Assembly: GCA_000193795.2 (NCBI GenBank)
Contig: AEPI01000037.1
Coordinates: forward strand, 1 to 44,406
DNA length: 44,406 bases
From: Neisseria lactamica NS19
Lineage (GTDB): Bacteria; Pseudomonadota; Gammaproteobacteria; Burkholderiales; Neisseriaceae
Reading direction: 5' to 3'
Part shown: in pieces, positions 34,144 through 42,557 of the stretch
How the letters are laid out: the number at the start of each line of letters is the position of its first letter
Position numbering within the stretch: the first letter of the stretch is position 1
The notes under the pieces: generated by a model
What the model was told of the DNA's origin: nothing
What the model saw: only the letters and a program-made list of their open reading frames with translations
The model's database searches: none
Translations under genes and position numbers: made by a program

Positions 34144-34163
34144 GCTTTGGAGCGGATACATAC

Positions 34164-35165
34164 TCAAGTATTCATTTCTTGCTCGAATGCGTTCAGGATT
34201 CGGCGTACTTCATCCGCATCCTTAACCGTTCGGACGCGGTCAAACAGCGTTTGCGCCGGATCGAACGTTTTTTTCATCATACCCAGCCATTGTTTAAGGC
34301 GGGCGATCGGGTATTTGTTGTTTGCCTCTTTTGCCAGGCATAAATCGAAAAAGAGCCGTATCCATTTGGAAATTTCGGCAAAATCGGTATCTCTTACGCT
34401 TAAACCGCTTTCATACTGCTTGATTTGGCGTGCCAAATCCGGGCGGATGACCGCGCCGCGTCCCAGCATCACGCTGTTACAGCCGCTGATTGTTTTGATG
34501 CCGATATAGTCTTGAAGCGTAAACACGTCGCCGTTGGCGGTAATCGGAATATTGACGGTATCGCGGATTTTCCTTATCCATTCCCAATGCGCCGGCGGTT
34601 CGTAAGCCTCGGCTTTGGTGCGCGCGTGTACGGTCAGTCCGCACGCGCCCCCTTCGGCAATCGCGCAGGCGCATTCCAAAGCAGGGCTTTTGTCTTCATA
34701 GCCGAGCCGCATTTTTGCGGTGAGCGGAATATGTGCGGGCAAACGTTCGCGCAGCGTTTTGACGATATGGAATATCCGTTGCGGCTCTTTTAAAAGGATT
34801 GCGCCGCCTTTGTGTTTGTTGACGGTGGGTGCGGGGCAGCCGAAGTTCAAATCGATTTTGTCCGCGCCGAAGCGGACGGCTTCCAGCGCATTCGCCGCCA
34901 TATTGTCCGCATCGCTGCCCAGAAGTTGGACCGTGCAGGGTGTGCCGGAAAACGTTTTGTTTCCGTTGGCGATTTCAGGGATATATTTTAACCATGTGGC
35001 GCGGGAATGTACGGTATGGGTAATGCGTACAAATTCGCTGACGCATTCGTCGTAGCCGCCTATCCGTGTCAGCAGGTCGCGCATCACATCATCTACCAGT
35101 CCTTGCATCGGGGCTAGGATGATTCGGTTTTTTTGTTTAGGTTTGTTTGTTTGTCCGTCAATCAT
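34164..35165 (-). CDS. dusC: tRNA-dihydrouridine(16) synthase DusC
   Basis: FMN enzyme that reduces uridine 16 in tRNA. The start used gives 333 residues. IILAPMQGLVDDVMRDLLT (FMN site), KIDLNFGCPAPTVNKHKGGAILL with the catalytic Cys, LTAKMRLGYED, GLTVHARTKAEAY and VMLGRGAVIRPDLARQI are Dus motifs; the short C-terminal helical domain and the APMQGLVD form point to DusC rather than DusA or DusB. Neither the ATG at 35165 nor a TTG at 35189 has a clear ribosome binding site, so the start is uncertain. Confidence 0.9.
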   Translation of the reverse strand: MIDGQTNKPKQKNRIILAPMQGLVDDVMRDLLTRIGGYDECVSEFVRITHTVHSRATWLKYIPEIANGNKTFSGTPCTVQLLGSDADNMAANALEAVRFGADKIDLNFGCPAPTVNKHKGGAILLKEPQRIFHIVKTLRERLPAHIPLTAKMRLGYEDKSPALECACAIAEGGACGLTVHARTKAEAYEPPAHWEWIRKIRDTVNIPITANGDVFTLQDYIGIKTISGCNSVMLGRGAVIRPDLARQIKQYESGLSVRDTDFAEISKWIRLFFDLCLAKEANNKYPIARLKQWLGMMKKTFDPAQTLFDRVRTVKDADEVRRILNAFEQEMNT

Positions 35166-35192
35166 GATTTGGGTAGGTATTGGGTTCAAACA

Positions 35193-35229
35193 ATGCCGTC
35201 TGAAGGCTTTCGGCGTTCAGACGGCATTT
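35193..35229 (-). terminator. Uptake-sequence hairpin after the DUF3683 dehydrogenase gene
   Basis: ATGCCGTCTGAA, a loop of about 11 bases, TTCAGACGGCAT, downstream of the large minus-strand gene. Confidence 0.75.
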
Positions 35230-35241
35230 CCGTGCCCATTG

Positions 35242-38200
35242 TTACAGTAACACTTTTTCCACGCTGCCGTTGTTGGCTTTTTTCACAAACTCGTCCAGCC
35301 AGTTTTCGCCGAGGATGTGTTTCGCCATTTCGATGACGATGTAGTCGGCGGGCATATTGTTGTCGTCGGCGTAGCGGCTCAAGCCTTGCAGGCAGGCGGG
35401 GCAGGAGGTCAGCATTTTGACGGGTTCGCCCTGCGGCAGCTCCTTGAGGTTTTTCTCGATTTCCTCTTGTTTGCGGAACTTGACCTGTGTGGCGATGTCG
35501 GGGCGTTTGACGGCGAACATACCGGACTCGCCGCAGCAGCGGTCGCTTAAAACGACTTTCTGCCCCATGAGGCTGCTTGCCATTTGGGTGGCGTTCATGG
35601 TTTTGATGGGTGTGTGGCAGGGGTCGTGGTAGAGGTATTGCTGACCTTTCACGCCGTTCAGTTTCACGCCTTTTTCGAGCAGGTATTCGTGGATGTCGAT
35701 GATGCGGCAGCCGGGGAAGATTTCTTCAAAGCGGTATTTTTCGAGCTGGTCGTAACAAGTGCCGCAACTGACGACGACGGTTTTGATGTCGAGGTAGTTG
35801 AGAGTGTTCGCCATACGGTGGAAAGCCACGCGGTTGTTGGTGCTCATTTCTTCGGCTTTTGCCTTGTTGCCGCCCGCGTCCTGCGGATAGCCGCAACACA
35901 TATAGCCGGGCGGCAGGACGGTTTGCACGCCGACGTGCCAGAGCATGGCTTGGACGGCAAGCCCGATTTGGCTGAACAGGCGTTCCGAACCGCAGCCGGG
36001 AAAGTAGAACACGGCTTCGGCATCTTCAGGCGCAGCCGGATTGCGGATGATGGGGATGCTTTTGTCGTCTTCGATGCCCAATAAGGAGCGCGGTGTTTTG
36101 GCGGGCACGCTTTTGGGCAGCGGGCGGTTGATGAAGTGGATAATTTGTTCTTTAATCGGGGCTTTGCCGACGGTTGCCTTGGGTTCGGCTTTTTGCTTTT
36201 TCGTGCCGACAGGCAGGATTTTGCCGATTTTGTAGGCAAAGTTCTGCGCGGGGAAGCCGGTCTGTATCATCGCGGCGCGCAGGGCTTTGATGGTTTTCGG
36301 GCCGGTGGCATTCAGGAACGCCATACCCATTGAAGCTGCCGGCGCAAAGCGTTTGTGGCCGGAATCGGCAAGGTAGTTGCGGATGGCTACGGTAACGTCG
36401 CCGAAGTCGATATTGACGGGGCAGGGTTTGACGCAGCGGTGGCACACGGTGCAGTGGTCGCCGATGTCCATCAGTTCTTCAAAGTGTTTGATGGAAACGC
36501 CGCGCCGGGTTTGTTCTTCGTATAAGAAGGCTTCGGTCAATAAGCCCACGCCGAGGATTTTGTTGCGCGGGCTGTACAGCAGGTTGGCACGCGGAACGTG
36601 GGTGGAGCAGACGGGTTTGCATTTGCCGCAGCGCAGGCAGTCTTTGACGGAATCGGCAATCGTGCCGAGGTCTGATTTTTCCATAATCAGCGATTCCGCG
36701 CCCAACAGCTCGAAAGACGGCGTGTAGGCGTTGCGTAAGTCCGAGCCTTTCATCAGTTTGTGGCGGTTGAAGGTGTGTTTGGGATCGACTTGGTTTTTGT
36801 AGTCCCAAAACGGCTGCATTTCTTCGTCGCTTAAAAATTCGAGCTTGGTAATGCCGATGCCGTGTTCGCCCGAAATTACGCCGCCGAGCGAACGGGCGAT
36901 TTTCATAATGCGCTCGACGCTGCGGTATGCCGTCTGAAGCATTTGGGCATCGTCTGAATTGACGGGGATATTGGTGTGGACATTGCCGTCGCCGGCGTGC
37001 ATATGCAGGGCGACAAAGACTCTGCCGCGCACGGTTTTGGCGTGGATTTTGCCCAGGCCTTCGATGATTTTGGTATCGGTTTTGCCGCTGAAGATTTCAG
37101 AAAGCGGCTTCATTACGTCTGCTTTGACAGACACGCGCAGGCGGAAATCGCGGAATGCGGTAAAGCAGCTTTCATTGTCTTTGGCTTCGGGCGCGGCGTG
37201 GACGGCTGCACCGTAGCGGGCTTTATAGTCGGCAAGCGGCGCGTTCAAATTGGCGAGCAACCAGTCCCAACGTTCTTTGACAGCGGCAACGTGGGCTAGG
37301 GCGTGTTTGCTGCGTTCGCCCAAAAGTTCGGCGGTCGGCAGGTCCGTACCCATTTTGTCGATGGGGAGTTTGCCCGAAAGATATTGCTCTAATTCGGCAC
37401 AGAGTTTGAGTTTGTTTTGAATGGAAAGCTCGATGTTGATGCGCTCGATACCGTCTGAATACTCGCCCAGCCGCTCCAGCGGAATCACCACGTCTTCGTT
37501 GATTTTAAAGGCATTGGTGTGTTTGGCGATGGCGGCGGTGCGGCTGCGGTCGAGCCAGAAGGTTTTGCGCGCTTCGGGCGACACGGCGATAAAGCCTTCG
37601 CCGTCGCGGGCGCGGGCGAGTTCGCAGATGTGTTCGGCGGCTGCCTGTACGGCGGCTTCGTCGTCTGAAACCACGTCCGCCAACAAGACCATTTTCGGCC
37701 GGCCTTTGCCTGCCGCTTTGGTGGCGTAGCCGACAGCGCGGACATAACGCCAGTCCAAATGTTCCAAACCCGCTAGCCGCACGCTGTCGTGGGCAAGCAG
37801 GAAATCGCGGATTTCGACGATGGACGGCGTGGCATTGGCGACCGTGCCGAAAAACTCCATACACACGGTGCGCGTGTATTTCGGCATTTTGTGCAACACG
37901 AAGGCGACGCTTGTGATGATGCCGTCCGTGCCTTCTTTCTGCACACCGGGCAGGCCGCTCAAGAATTTGTCGGTAACATCTTTTCCCAAACCGACTTTGC
38001 GGAATTTGTGGCCGGGGATTTCCAAACGTTCGGTTTTAACAATATTGATGCCGTCTGAATCCAGCGTGTGAACGTCGAACACGGCGGTTTCTTCGTCGTG
38101 GATTTTGCCGAAATTGTGGCGCACGCGTTTGATGCGCAGCCATTCGCCCTGCGGGTTGACCATCTGCCAGTAGGCGAGATTGTCCAACGCCGTCCCCCAC

Positions 38201-39075
38201 AGTACGGCTTTTTTACCGCCCGCGTTCATCGCCACATTACCGCCTACGCAGGACGCGTCGGCGGAAGTCGGATCGACGGCGAACACCAAACCCGCCTGAT
38301 GCGCGGTTTCTTCCACCCGCCGCGTTACCACGCCCGCGCCGCAATGGATAATCGGATGTTTGCCGTCCAAGCCCGCCAGTTCGACAAATTCCACGCCGCG
38401 ATGCTTGTCCAGCTTTTCCGTATTGATGACCGCGCTATTCGCGTCCAAAGGAATCGCGCCGCCGGTATAACCCGTGCCGCCGCCGCGCGGAATAATGACC
38501 AAATCCAGCTCGATTAAGGCGCGCACCAAAGGCGCGACTTCCGCCTCCGTATCGGGGTTGACGACGACAAACGGATATTCGACGCGCCAGTCGGTCGCAT
38601 CGGTAACGTGCGTTACCCGCGCCAGCCCGTCGAACATAATATTGTGCGGCTTGGTGATTTTGCTTAAGCGTTCCAAAATCTGCTGCCGCTTTTGGCGCGT
38701 TTCGTCAAAACTACTATCAAAACGCTCGACCGCCTTTTCTGCCGCCGCCACCAACACATCGACTTGCTGATTGTCGTCGCGGCGTTTGCGGATTTCGTTC
38801 AAACGGTGGCGCATTTCCCGCACCAGCGCGGCGCGGCGTTTCGGATGCTCCAGCAAATCATCGACCAGATACGGATTGCGCACGACCACCCAAATATCGC
38901 CCAACACTTCAAACAACATCCGAGCCGAACGCCCGGTTTTACGCTGTCCGCGCAAGTCTTGCAGGATTTGCCACGCCTCGTCGCCCAATAATCGGATGAC
39001 GATTTCGCGGTCGGTATAAGAAGTATAGTTGTAGGGGATTTCCCGAATACGCTGCGGGGCGGTAGTCGTGGTCAT
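35242..39075 (-). CDS. DUF3683 / FAD-linked oxidase / Fe-S / CCG fusion dehydrogenase
   Basis: Very large protein of 1,277 residues. From the N-terminus: DUF3683-type region (IREIPYNYTSYTDREIVIRLLG); FAD-binding PCMH domain (LVIIPRGGGTGYTGGAIPL, GVVTRRVEE, CVGGNVAMNAGGKKAVLWGT); FAD-linked oxidase C-terminal domain ending SGEHGIGITKLEFL; two 4Fe-4S motifs (CLRCGKCKPVCSTHVP and CTVCHRCVKPCPVNI); and two CCG domains (YFPGCGSERLF, CCGYPQDAGG, VVSCGTCYDQ, HDPCHTP, CCGESGMF, LTSCPACLQG). It resembles GlcD and GlcF joined, so a membrane-linked 2-hydroxyacid dehydrogenase is expected; substrate unknown, D-lactate or 2-hydroxyglutarate are candidates. The start at 39075 was chosen over 39162, whose extra residues include an uptake sequence. 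Confidence 0.9.
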   Translation of the reverse strand: MTTTTAPQRIREIPYNYTSYTDREIVIRLLGDEAWQILQDLRGQRKTGRSARMLFEVLGDIWVVVRNPYLVDDLLEHPKRRAALVREMRHRLNEIRKRRDDNQQVDVLVAAAEKAVERFDSSFDETRQKRQQILERLSKITKPHNIMFDGLARVTHVTDATDWRVEYPFVVVNPDTEAEVAPLVRALIELDLVIIPRGGGTGYTGGAIPLDANSAVINTEKLDKHRGVEFVELAGLDGKHPIIHCGAGVVTRRVEETAHQAGLVFAVDPTSADASCVGGNVAMNAGGKKAVLWGTALDNLAYWQMVNPQGEWLRIKRVRHNFGKIHDEETAVFDVHTLDSDGINIVKTERLEIPGHKFRKVGLGKDVTDKFLSGLPGVQKEGTDGIITSVAFVLHKMPKYTRTVCMEFFGTVANATPSIVEIRDFLLAHDSVRLAGLEHLDWRYVRAVGYATKAAGKGRPKMVLLADVVSDDEAAVQAAAEHICELARARDGEGFIAVSPEARKTFWLDRSRTAAIAKHTNAFKINEDVVIPLERLGEYSDGIERINIELSIQNKLKLCAELEQYLSGKLPIDKMGTDLPTAELLGERSKHALAHVAAVKERWDWLLANLNAPLADYKARYGAAVHAAPEAKDNESCFTAFRDFRLRVSVKADVMKPLSEIFSGKTDTKIIEGLGKIHAKTVRGRVFVALHMHAGDGNVHTNIPVNSDDAQMLQTAYRSVERIMKIARSLGGVISGEHGIGITKLEFLSDEEMQPFWDYKNQVDPKHTFNRHKLMKGSDLRNAYTPSFELLGAESLIMEKSDLGTIADSVKDCLRCGKCKPVCSTHVPRANLLYSPRNKILGVGLLTEAFLYEEQTRRGVSIKHFEELMDIGDHCTVCHRCVKPCPVNIDFGDVTVAIRNYLADSGHKRFAPAASMGMAFLNATGPKTIKALRAAMIQTGFPAQNFAYKIGKILPVGTKKQKAEPKATVGKAPIKEQIIHFINRPLPKSVPAKTPRSLLGIEDDKSIPIIRNPAAPEDAEAVFYFPGCGSERLFSQIGLAVQAMLWHVGVQTVLPPGYMCCGYPQDAGGNKAKAEEMSTNNRVAFHRMANTLNYLDIKTVVVSCGTCYDQLEKYRFEEIFPGCRIIDIHEYLLEKGVKLNGVKGQQYLYHDPCHTPIKTMNATQMASSLMGQKVVLSDRCCGESGMFAVKRPDIATQVKFRKQEEIEKNLKELPQGEPVKMLTSCPACLQGLSRYADDNNMPADYIVIEMAKHILGENWLDEFVKKANNGSVEKVLL

Positions 39076-39227
39076 GGTGTGTCCGTGTTTGGCAGTTTTT
39101 ATTTGAATGCCGTCTGAAAAGTCGGTTTCAGACGAGTTTGAAAAGGCGATAATGTAGTTCAATTTTTGATATTTTTCAATGCCGAAACAGGAAATACCCT
39201 TATAGAAACAAAATGACGCTTTGAGAA

Positions 39228-39239
39228 ATTGTCGACAAT
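39228..39239. promoter_or_regulatory. Palindromic operator candidate upstream of the DUF3683 gene
   Basis: ATTGTCGACAAT is a perfect 12-base palindrome of the kind bound by GntR-family (FadR-type) regulators. It lies about 150 bases before the dehydrogenase start and about 55 bases before the 4.5S RNA promoter. The regulator is unknown. Confidence 0.4.
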
Positions 39240-39294
39240 ATTATCAAATATAAACTTCAGATGCCGTTTCCGGCGTATGACCGCATCAAAACGG

Positions 39295-39322
39295 TTGAGT
39301 TTTTTCCAAAAACCGCTATAAT
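39295..39322 (+). promoter_or_regulatory. Promoter of the 4.5S RNA gene
   Basis: TTGAGT (39295-39300) and perfect TATAAT (39317-39322) are 16 bases apart, placing the transcript start near 39329. Confidence 0.8.
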
Positions 39323-39329
39323 GTGCGGC

Positions 39330-39434
39330 TTCTTGAGGCGGGTCTCCCCGCATGGCAAATCGGAACACCGGGTCAGGGGCGGAAGCCAGCAGCCCACTCT
39401 GATGAGCCAGTGCCGGGGGTTTGGCCCGCCGCCC
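39330..39434 (+). ncRNA. ffs: Signal recognition particle 4.5S RNA
   Basis: The RNA that binds Ffh and guides nascent membrane proteins. The conserved apical region GGTCAGGGGCGGAAGCCAGC (39371-39390) followed by AGCCC carries the Ffh-binding GGAA-type loop and the opposing AGCAGCC. The ends pair: GGCGGGTC (39337-39344) with GGCCCGCC (39423-39430). A strong promoter lies just upstream. The exact ends are estimates. A further hairpin and an uptake-sequence terminator lie downstream. Confidence 0.93.
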
Positions 39435-39484
39435 TATTTGAAACGCCGGAGCTTCGATGTTCTGGCGTTCCCGTATCGCCGCCG

Positions 39485-39517
39485 ATGCCGTCTGAAAGCC
39501 GTTCAGACGGCATTTTC
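39485..39517 (+). terminator. Uptake-sequence hairpin downstream of ffs
   Basis: ATGCCGTCTGAA, loop AGCCG, TTCAGACGGCAT, then TTTT-C. It would terminate a 4.5S RNA precursor that is later trimmed. Confidence 0.7.
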
Positions 39518-39546
39518 TTTACTTTGCCATAACGCATCATTACAAT
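39518..39546 (+). promoter_or_regulatory. Promoter candidate for the 139-residue lipoprotein gene
   Basis: TTTACT (39518-39523) and TACAAT (39541-39546) are exactly 17 bases apart, directly after the preceding terminator. Confidence 0.5.
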
Positions 39547-39592
39547 GTATCCATACAGGCCAAGGAAGAACCGGCCCTATACAAATGGGAGT

Positions 39593-39643
39593 ATGATTCA
39601 ATTTCAAGTTTATGGCGAACAGGGCAGTTTGATTAAAGACTAA
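39593..39643 (+). CDS. Possible 16-residue leader peptide
   Basis: A short frame MIQFQVYGEQGSLIKD has GGGAG just upstream, and its TAA is followed at once by AAGGAG, the ribosome binding site of the lipoprotein gene. Too short to identify; it may couple translation or be chance. Confidence 0.3.
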   Translation: MIQFQVYGEQGSLIKD

Positions 39644-39655
39644 AGGAGTAGGCAA

Positions 39656-40075
39656 ATGAAAAAACTTCTAATGATAACCCTCACCGGTATGCTTGCAGCT
39701 TGCGCAACAGGTGTCAATGTCGGCCGGCTGATGGTTGAAATGCCGCAGGGAGAACGTTCTGTCGTTGTGCAGGTTCCCGCGACAAATAACCCACTTTCCG
39801 ATGCAATGGCTGTCGGAATGATTAAAACATCCGGATCGCCTTCGGCATCAAATATGATTGAAATGCTCAGCGCGGACAATATCAACGTCGGCGTGGCGGG
39901 AAGCAGCCAAATGCTTAATAAGGCGACCGCACTTTATTCCTTAAACCATGCAAAGAAAGTCGGAAATAATGTCAGTGTTTATATGATGGGCGACAGCGAA
40001 AGCGACAAGGCCGATTTGGAAAACGCGGCAAATGCCAAAAATATCAAATTGCATTATTTCTTTAACCAAAAATAA
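39656..40075 (+). CDS. Hypothetical lipoprotein of 139 residues
   Basis: The signal peptide MKKLLMITLTGMLAAC carries a textbook LAAC lipobox (Cys16), so the mature protein should be lipid-anchored in the envelope. The mature part is soluble, with VVVQVPATNNPLSDAMAVGM and a C-terminal SESDKADLENAANAKNIKLHYFF region. I do not recognise the family. AAAGGAG precedes the ATG. It lies between ffs and dld on the plus strand. Confidence 0.85.
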   Translation: MKKLLMITLTGMLAACATGVNVGRLMVEMPQGERSVVVQVPATNNPLSDAMAVGMIKTSGSPSASNMIEMLSADNINVGVAGSSQMLNKATALYSLNHAKKVGNNVSVYMMGDSESDKADLENAANAKNIKLHYFFNQK

Positions 40076-40121
40076 TTTGCAGCGTGCAACTTGCCGCACC
40101 AAAATATCCAAATTGAACATA

Positions 40122-40166
40122 CGGCGGCGTACCGGGATTTGCGCCGCCGCTTATCCCGATAGGAGA
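40122..40166 (+). promoter_or_regulatory. Structured leader and ribosome binding site of dld
   Basis: CGGCGGCG (40122-40129) pairs perfectly with CGCCGCCG (40142-40149). CGGGAT in that loop (40133-40138) is complementary to ATCCCG (40153-40158), which directly precedes AGGAGA (40161-40166). The two pairings could form a pseudoknot or compete, and either would affect the ribosome binding site. Confidence 0.5.
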
Positions 40167-40171
40167 GTACC

Positions 40172-41863
40172 GTGAACGCCTCGCAATTAATCAGCAGCCT
40201 GACCCAAACCGTAGGCGAAAAATACATCATTACCGACCCCGCGAAAACCGAACAATACCGCCAAGGCTACCGTTTCGGCGAGGGCAGGGCATTGGCGGTG
40301 GTGCGCCCCGGAAGCATTCTGGAAATGTGGAAAATTTTGCAGGCCTGCGTCGAGGCGGACGTGATTGTGATTACGCAGGCGGCGAATACCGGTTTGACGG
40401 GCGGCTCGACCCCCGACGGCAACGATTACGACCGCGACATCGTGATTGTGAACACCATGCGGATGAACATCATCCAAACCATCAACAACAACGAACAAGT
40501 CGTCTGCCTGCCCGGTTCGACCCTGAACCAGCTCGAACTGCTGCTGAAACCTTTGGGGCGCGAACCGCATTCGGTTATCGGCTCTTCATGTATCGGTGCG
40601 TCCGTTTTGGGCGGCGTGTGCAACAACTCCGGCGGCGCATTGGTGCAGCGCGGCCCGGCTTATACGGAAATGGCGTTGTTCGCACAAATCAACGAAGAGG
40701 GCAAACTGGAGCTGGTCAACCACTTGGGCATAGACTTGGGCGACACGCCCGAAGAAATCCTGACCAACCTGCAAGGTCATCATTATCAAAACAAAGACAT
40801 CAAACAAGACGCGGGCAAAGGGCACGACCATGCCTATTGCGAACACGTCCGCCAAGTGGACGAACCGACCGCCGCGCGTTTCAACGCCGACCCGGCGCGG
40901 CATTACGAAGCGTCCGGCTGCGCGGGCAAACTGATGGTGTTTGCCGTCCGCTTGGACACTTTCCCGCAAGAAAAACAAACCGCCGTGTTCTACATCGGCA
41001 CGAACGATATCAACGAACTGACCGACATCCGCCGCGCCGCCTTGGGCGAATTTGAAAGTCTGCCCGTTTCCGGCGAATACATCCACCGCGACGCTTTCGA
41101 TATTGCCGACGTGTACGGTAAAGACACGTTTTACGTCATCAAAAAATTCGGTACGCACCAACTGCCGAAATTATTTGATTTGAAGGCACGCGTGGACAGG
41201 TTCGGCAAAAAAGTCAGCTTCCTGCCCAAACATTTTTCCGACAAAGCCATGCAGTTTGTCAGCAAACTTCTGCCCGACCACCTGCCCAAATCCATGCGCG
41301 ATTACCGCGACAAATACGAACACCATCTGATTCTGAAAATGGGCGGAAAAGGCGTCGATGAAGCGCGCGCGTTTTTGAAAGAGTATTTTGCACACCACGG
41401 CGGCGCGTTTTTCGAATGCAACGCCGAAGAAACCCAAGCCGCGATGCTGCACCGTTTCGCCGTCGCTTCCGCCGCCATCCGCTACCGTTCCGTACACGAC
41501 GGCGAAGTGGAAGACTTGGTCGCGCTGGACATTGCCCTGCGTCGCGACGACCGCGATTGGTTTGAAAAACTGCCGCCGGAAATCGACAATAAAATCATCC
41601 ATAAATTGTATTACGGGCATTTTATGTGCCACGTTTTCCATCAGGATTACATCATCAAAAAAGGCAACGACTGCATGGCGTTGGAACACGAAATGCTGCA
41701 TCTCTTAGACCGGCGCGGCGCGCAATATCCTGCCGAGCACAACGTCGGCCATTTATACGAAGCCAAGCCCGCGCTCAAACAGTTTTACCGCAAACTCGAC
41801 CCGACCAACAGCTTCAATCCGGGCATCGGCAAAACCAGCAAAAAGAAAAACTGGGCGGAATAA
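40172..41863 (+). CDS. dld: Quinone-dependent D-lactate dehydrogenase
   Basis: Peripheral membrane flavoenzyme of 563 residues that oxidises D-lactate to pyruvate and passes electrons to quinone. The FAD domain shows QAANTGLTGGSTPDGNDYDRDIVIVNT, SVIGSSCIGASVLGGVCNNSGGALVQRGPAYTE-type blocks and VCLPGSTLNQLE; the C-terminal part (residues about 270-560) is the membrane-binding domain specific to Dld, with HCH-type MCHVFHQDYI and AEHNVGHLY. The start is GTG with AGGAGA six bases upstream. An uptake-sequence terminator follows. A structured leader precedes it. Confidence 0.95.
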   Translation: MNASQLISSLTQTVGEKYIITDPAKTEQYRQGYRFGEGRALAVVRPGSILEMWKILQACVEADVIVITQAANTGLTGGSTPDGNDYDRDIVIVNTMRMNIIQTINNNEQVVCLPGSTLNQLELLLKPLGREPHSVIGSSCIGASVLGGVCNNSGGALVQRGPAYTEMALFAQINEEGKLELVNHLGIDLGDTPEEILTNLQGHHYQNKDIKQDAGKGHDHAYCEHVRQVDEPTAARFNADPARHYEASGCAGKLMVFAVRLDTFPQEKQTAVFYIGTNDINELTDIRRAALGEFESLPVSGEYIHRDAFDIADVYGKDTFYVIKKFGTHQLPKLFDLKARVDRFGKKVSFLPKHFSDKAMQFVSKLLPDHLPKSMRDYRDKYEHHLILKMGGKGVDEARAFLKEYFAHHGGAFFECNAEETQAAMLHRFAVASAAIRYRSVHDGEVEDLVALDIALRRDDRDWFEKLPPEIDNKIIHKLYYGHFMCHVFHQDYIIKKGNDCMALEHEMLHLLDRRGAQYPAEHNVGHLYEAKPALKQFYRKLDPTNSFNPGIGKTSKKKNWAE

Positions 41864-41887
41864 GCGCGTCCGCTTTGAAGGCAGGCA

Positions 41888-41923
41888 ATGCCGTCTGAAG
41901 GCGAAACACCGTTCAGACGGCAT
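41888..41923 (+). terminator. dld terminator
   Basis: ATGCCGTCTGAA, a loop of about 12 bases, TTCAGACGGCAT; the T-run is weak. Confidence 0.7.
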
Positions 41924-42031
41924 TGTCGGGTTTGAATCTCCCCGGCGTGCAACCGTGTTCAAGCCGTATGCCGGCACACGGGCAGCCCCCGATTCCGCCC
42001 GGGAGGCGGGTTTGAATCATTAAGGAATAAG

Positions 42032-42403
42032 ATGCAACAATACAAAATCTACACACATCCCGCCCTGCCGTATGAGGCCGTCAAACAAGGCTGGTCGTGG
42101 CCGGGCCTTTTGTTCGGCACGCTGTGGGCGTGTTTCAAAAGAATGTGGGGTTTGGGGCTGGGGCTGACGGGCGCGATGTTCGTATTGGCGGTGTTTGCCC
42201 AACTGGTTTACGGCGACACGCCCGCCACAGACTCGGCGTTTAACGTATTGGGCTTGGCGGTTTCCGTCTGGTTCGGCGCAAAGGGTAACAACCTTTATGC
42301 CCGCCACCTTTTATCGCGCGGCTATACCGAATTGCCCGAAACAATCGAAGCCGCCAACCCCCAAGCCGCATTGGCGCAATATTTCGGGCGCGGCGGCAGG
42401 TAG
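42032..42403 (+). CDS. DUF2628 small membrane protein
   Basis: Protein of 123 residues. It begins YKIYTHPALPYEAVKQGWSWPGLLFGTLWACFKRMWGLG, the typical DUF2628 start with a polar N-terminus followed by a Trp-rich helix, then two more hydrophobic segments (LTGAMFVLAVFAQLVYG and FNVLGLAVSVWFGAKGN) and a cytoplasmic tail. Function unknown. AAGGAA precedes the ATG, and an inverted repeat (CCGCC/GGCGG) lies upstream. Confidence 0.8.
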   Translation: MQQYKIYTHPALPYEAVKQGWSWPGLLFGTLWACFKRMWGLGLGLTGAMFVLAVFAQLVYGDTPATDSAFNVLGLAVSVWFGAKGNNLYARHLLSRGYTELPETIEAANPQAALAQYFGRGGR

Positions 42404-42418
42404 GCGCGTTTCCCCGCT

Positions 42419-42448
42419 ATGCCGTCTGAAAGGCTTCAGACGGCATTT
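42419..42448 (+). terminator. Uptake-sequence hairpin after the DUF2628 gene
   Basis: ATGCCGTCTGAA-AGGC-TTCAGACGGCAT followed by TT-C. Confidence 0.75.
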
Positions 42449-42557
42449 CTTATAACTTTTCGTTTGCGGCACATAACCAATCAGTCTTTCCCATTTCATT
42501 CCGAAATGCGTACCATGCGTCCATCCCTTCAATAATATTGCAAATAAGGAAAGAAAC

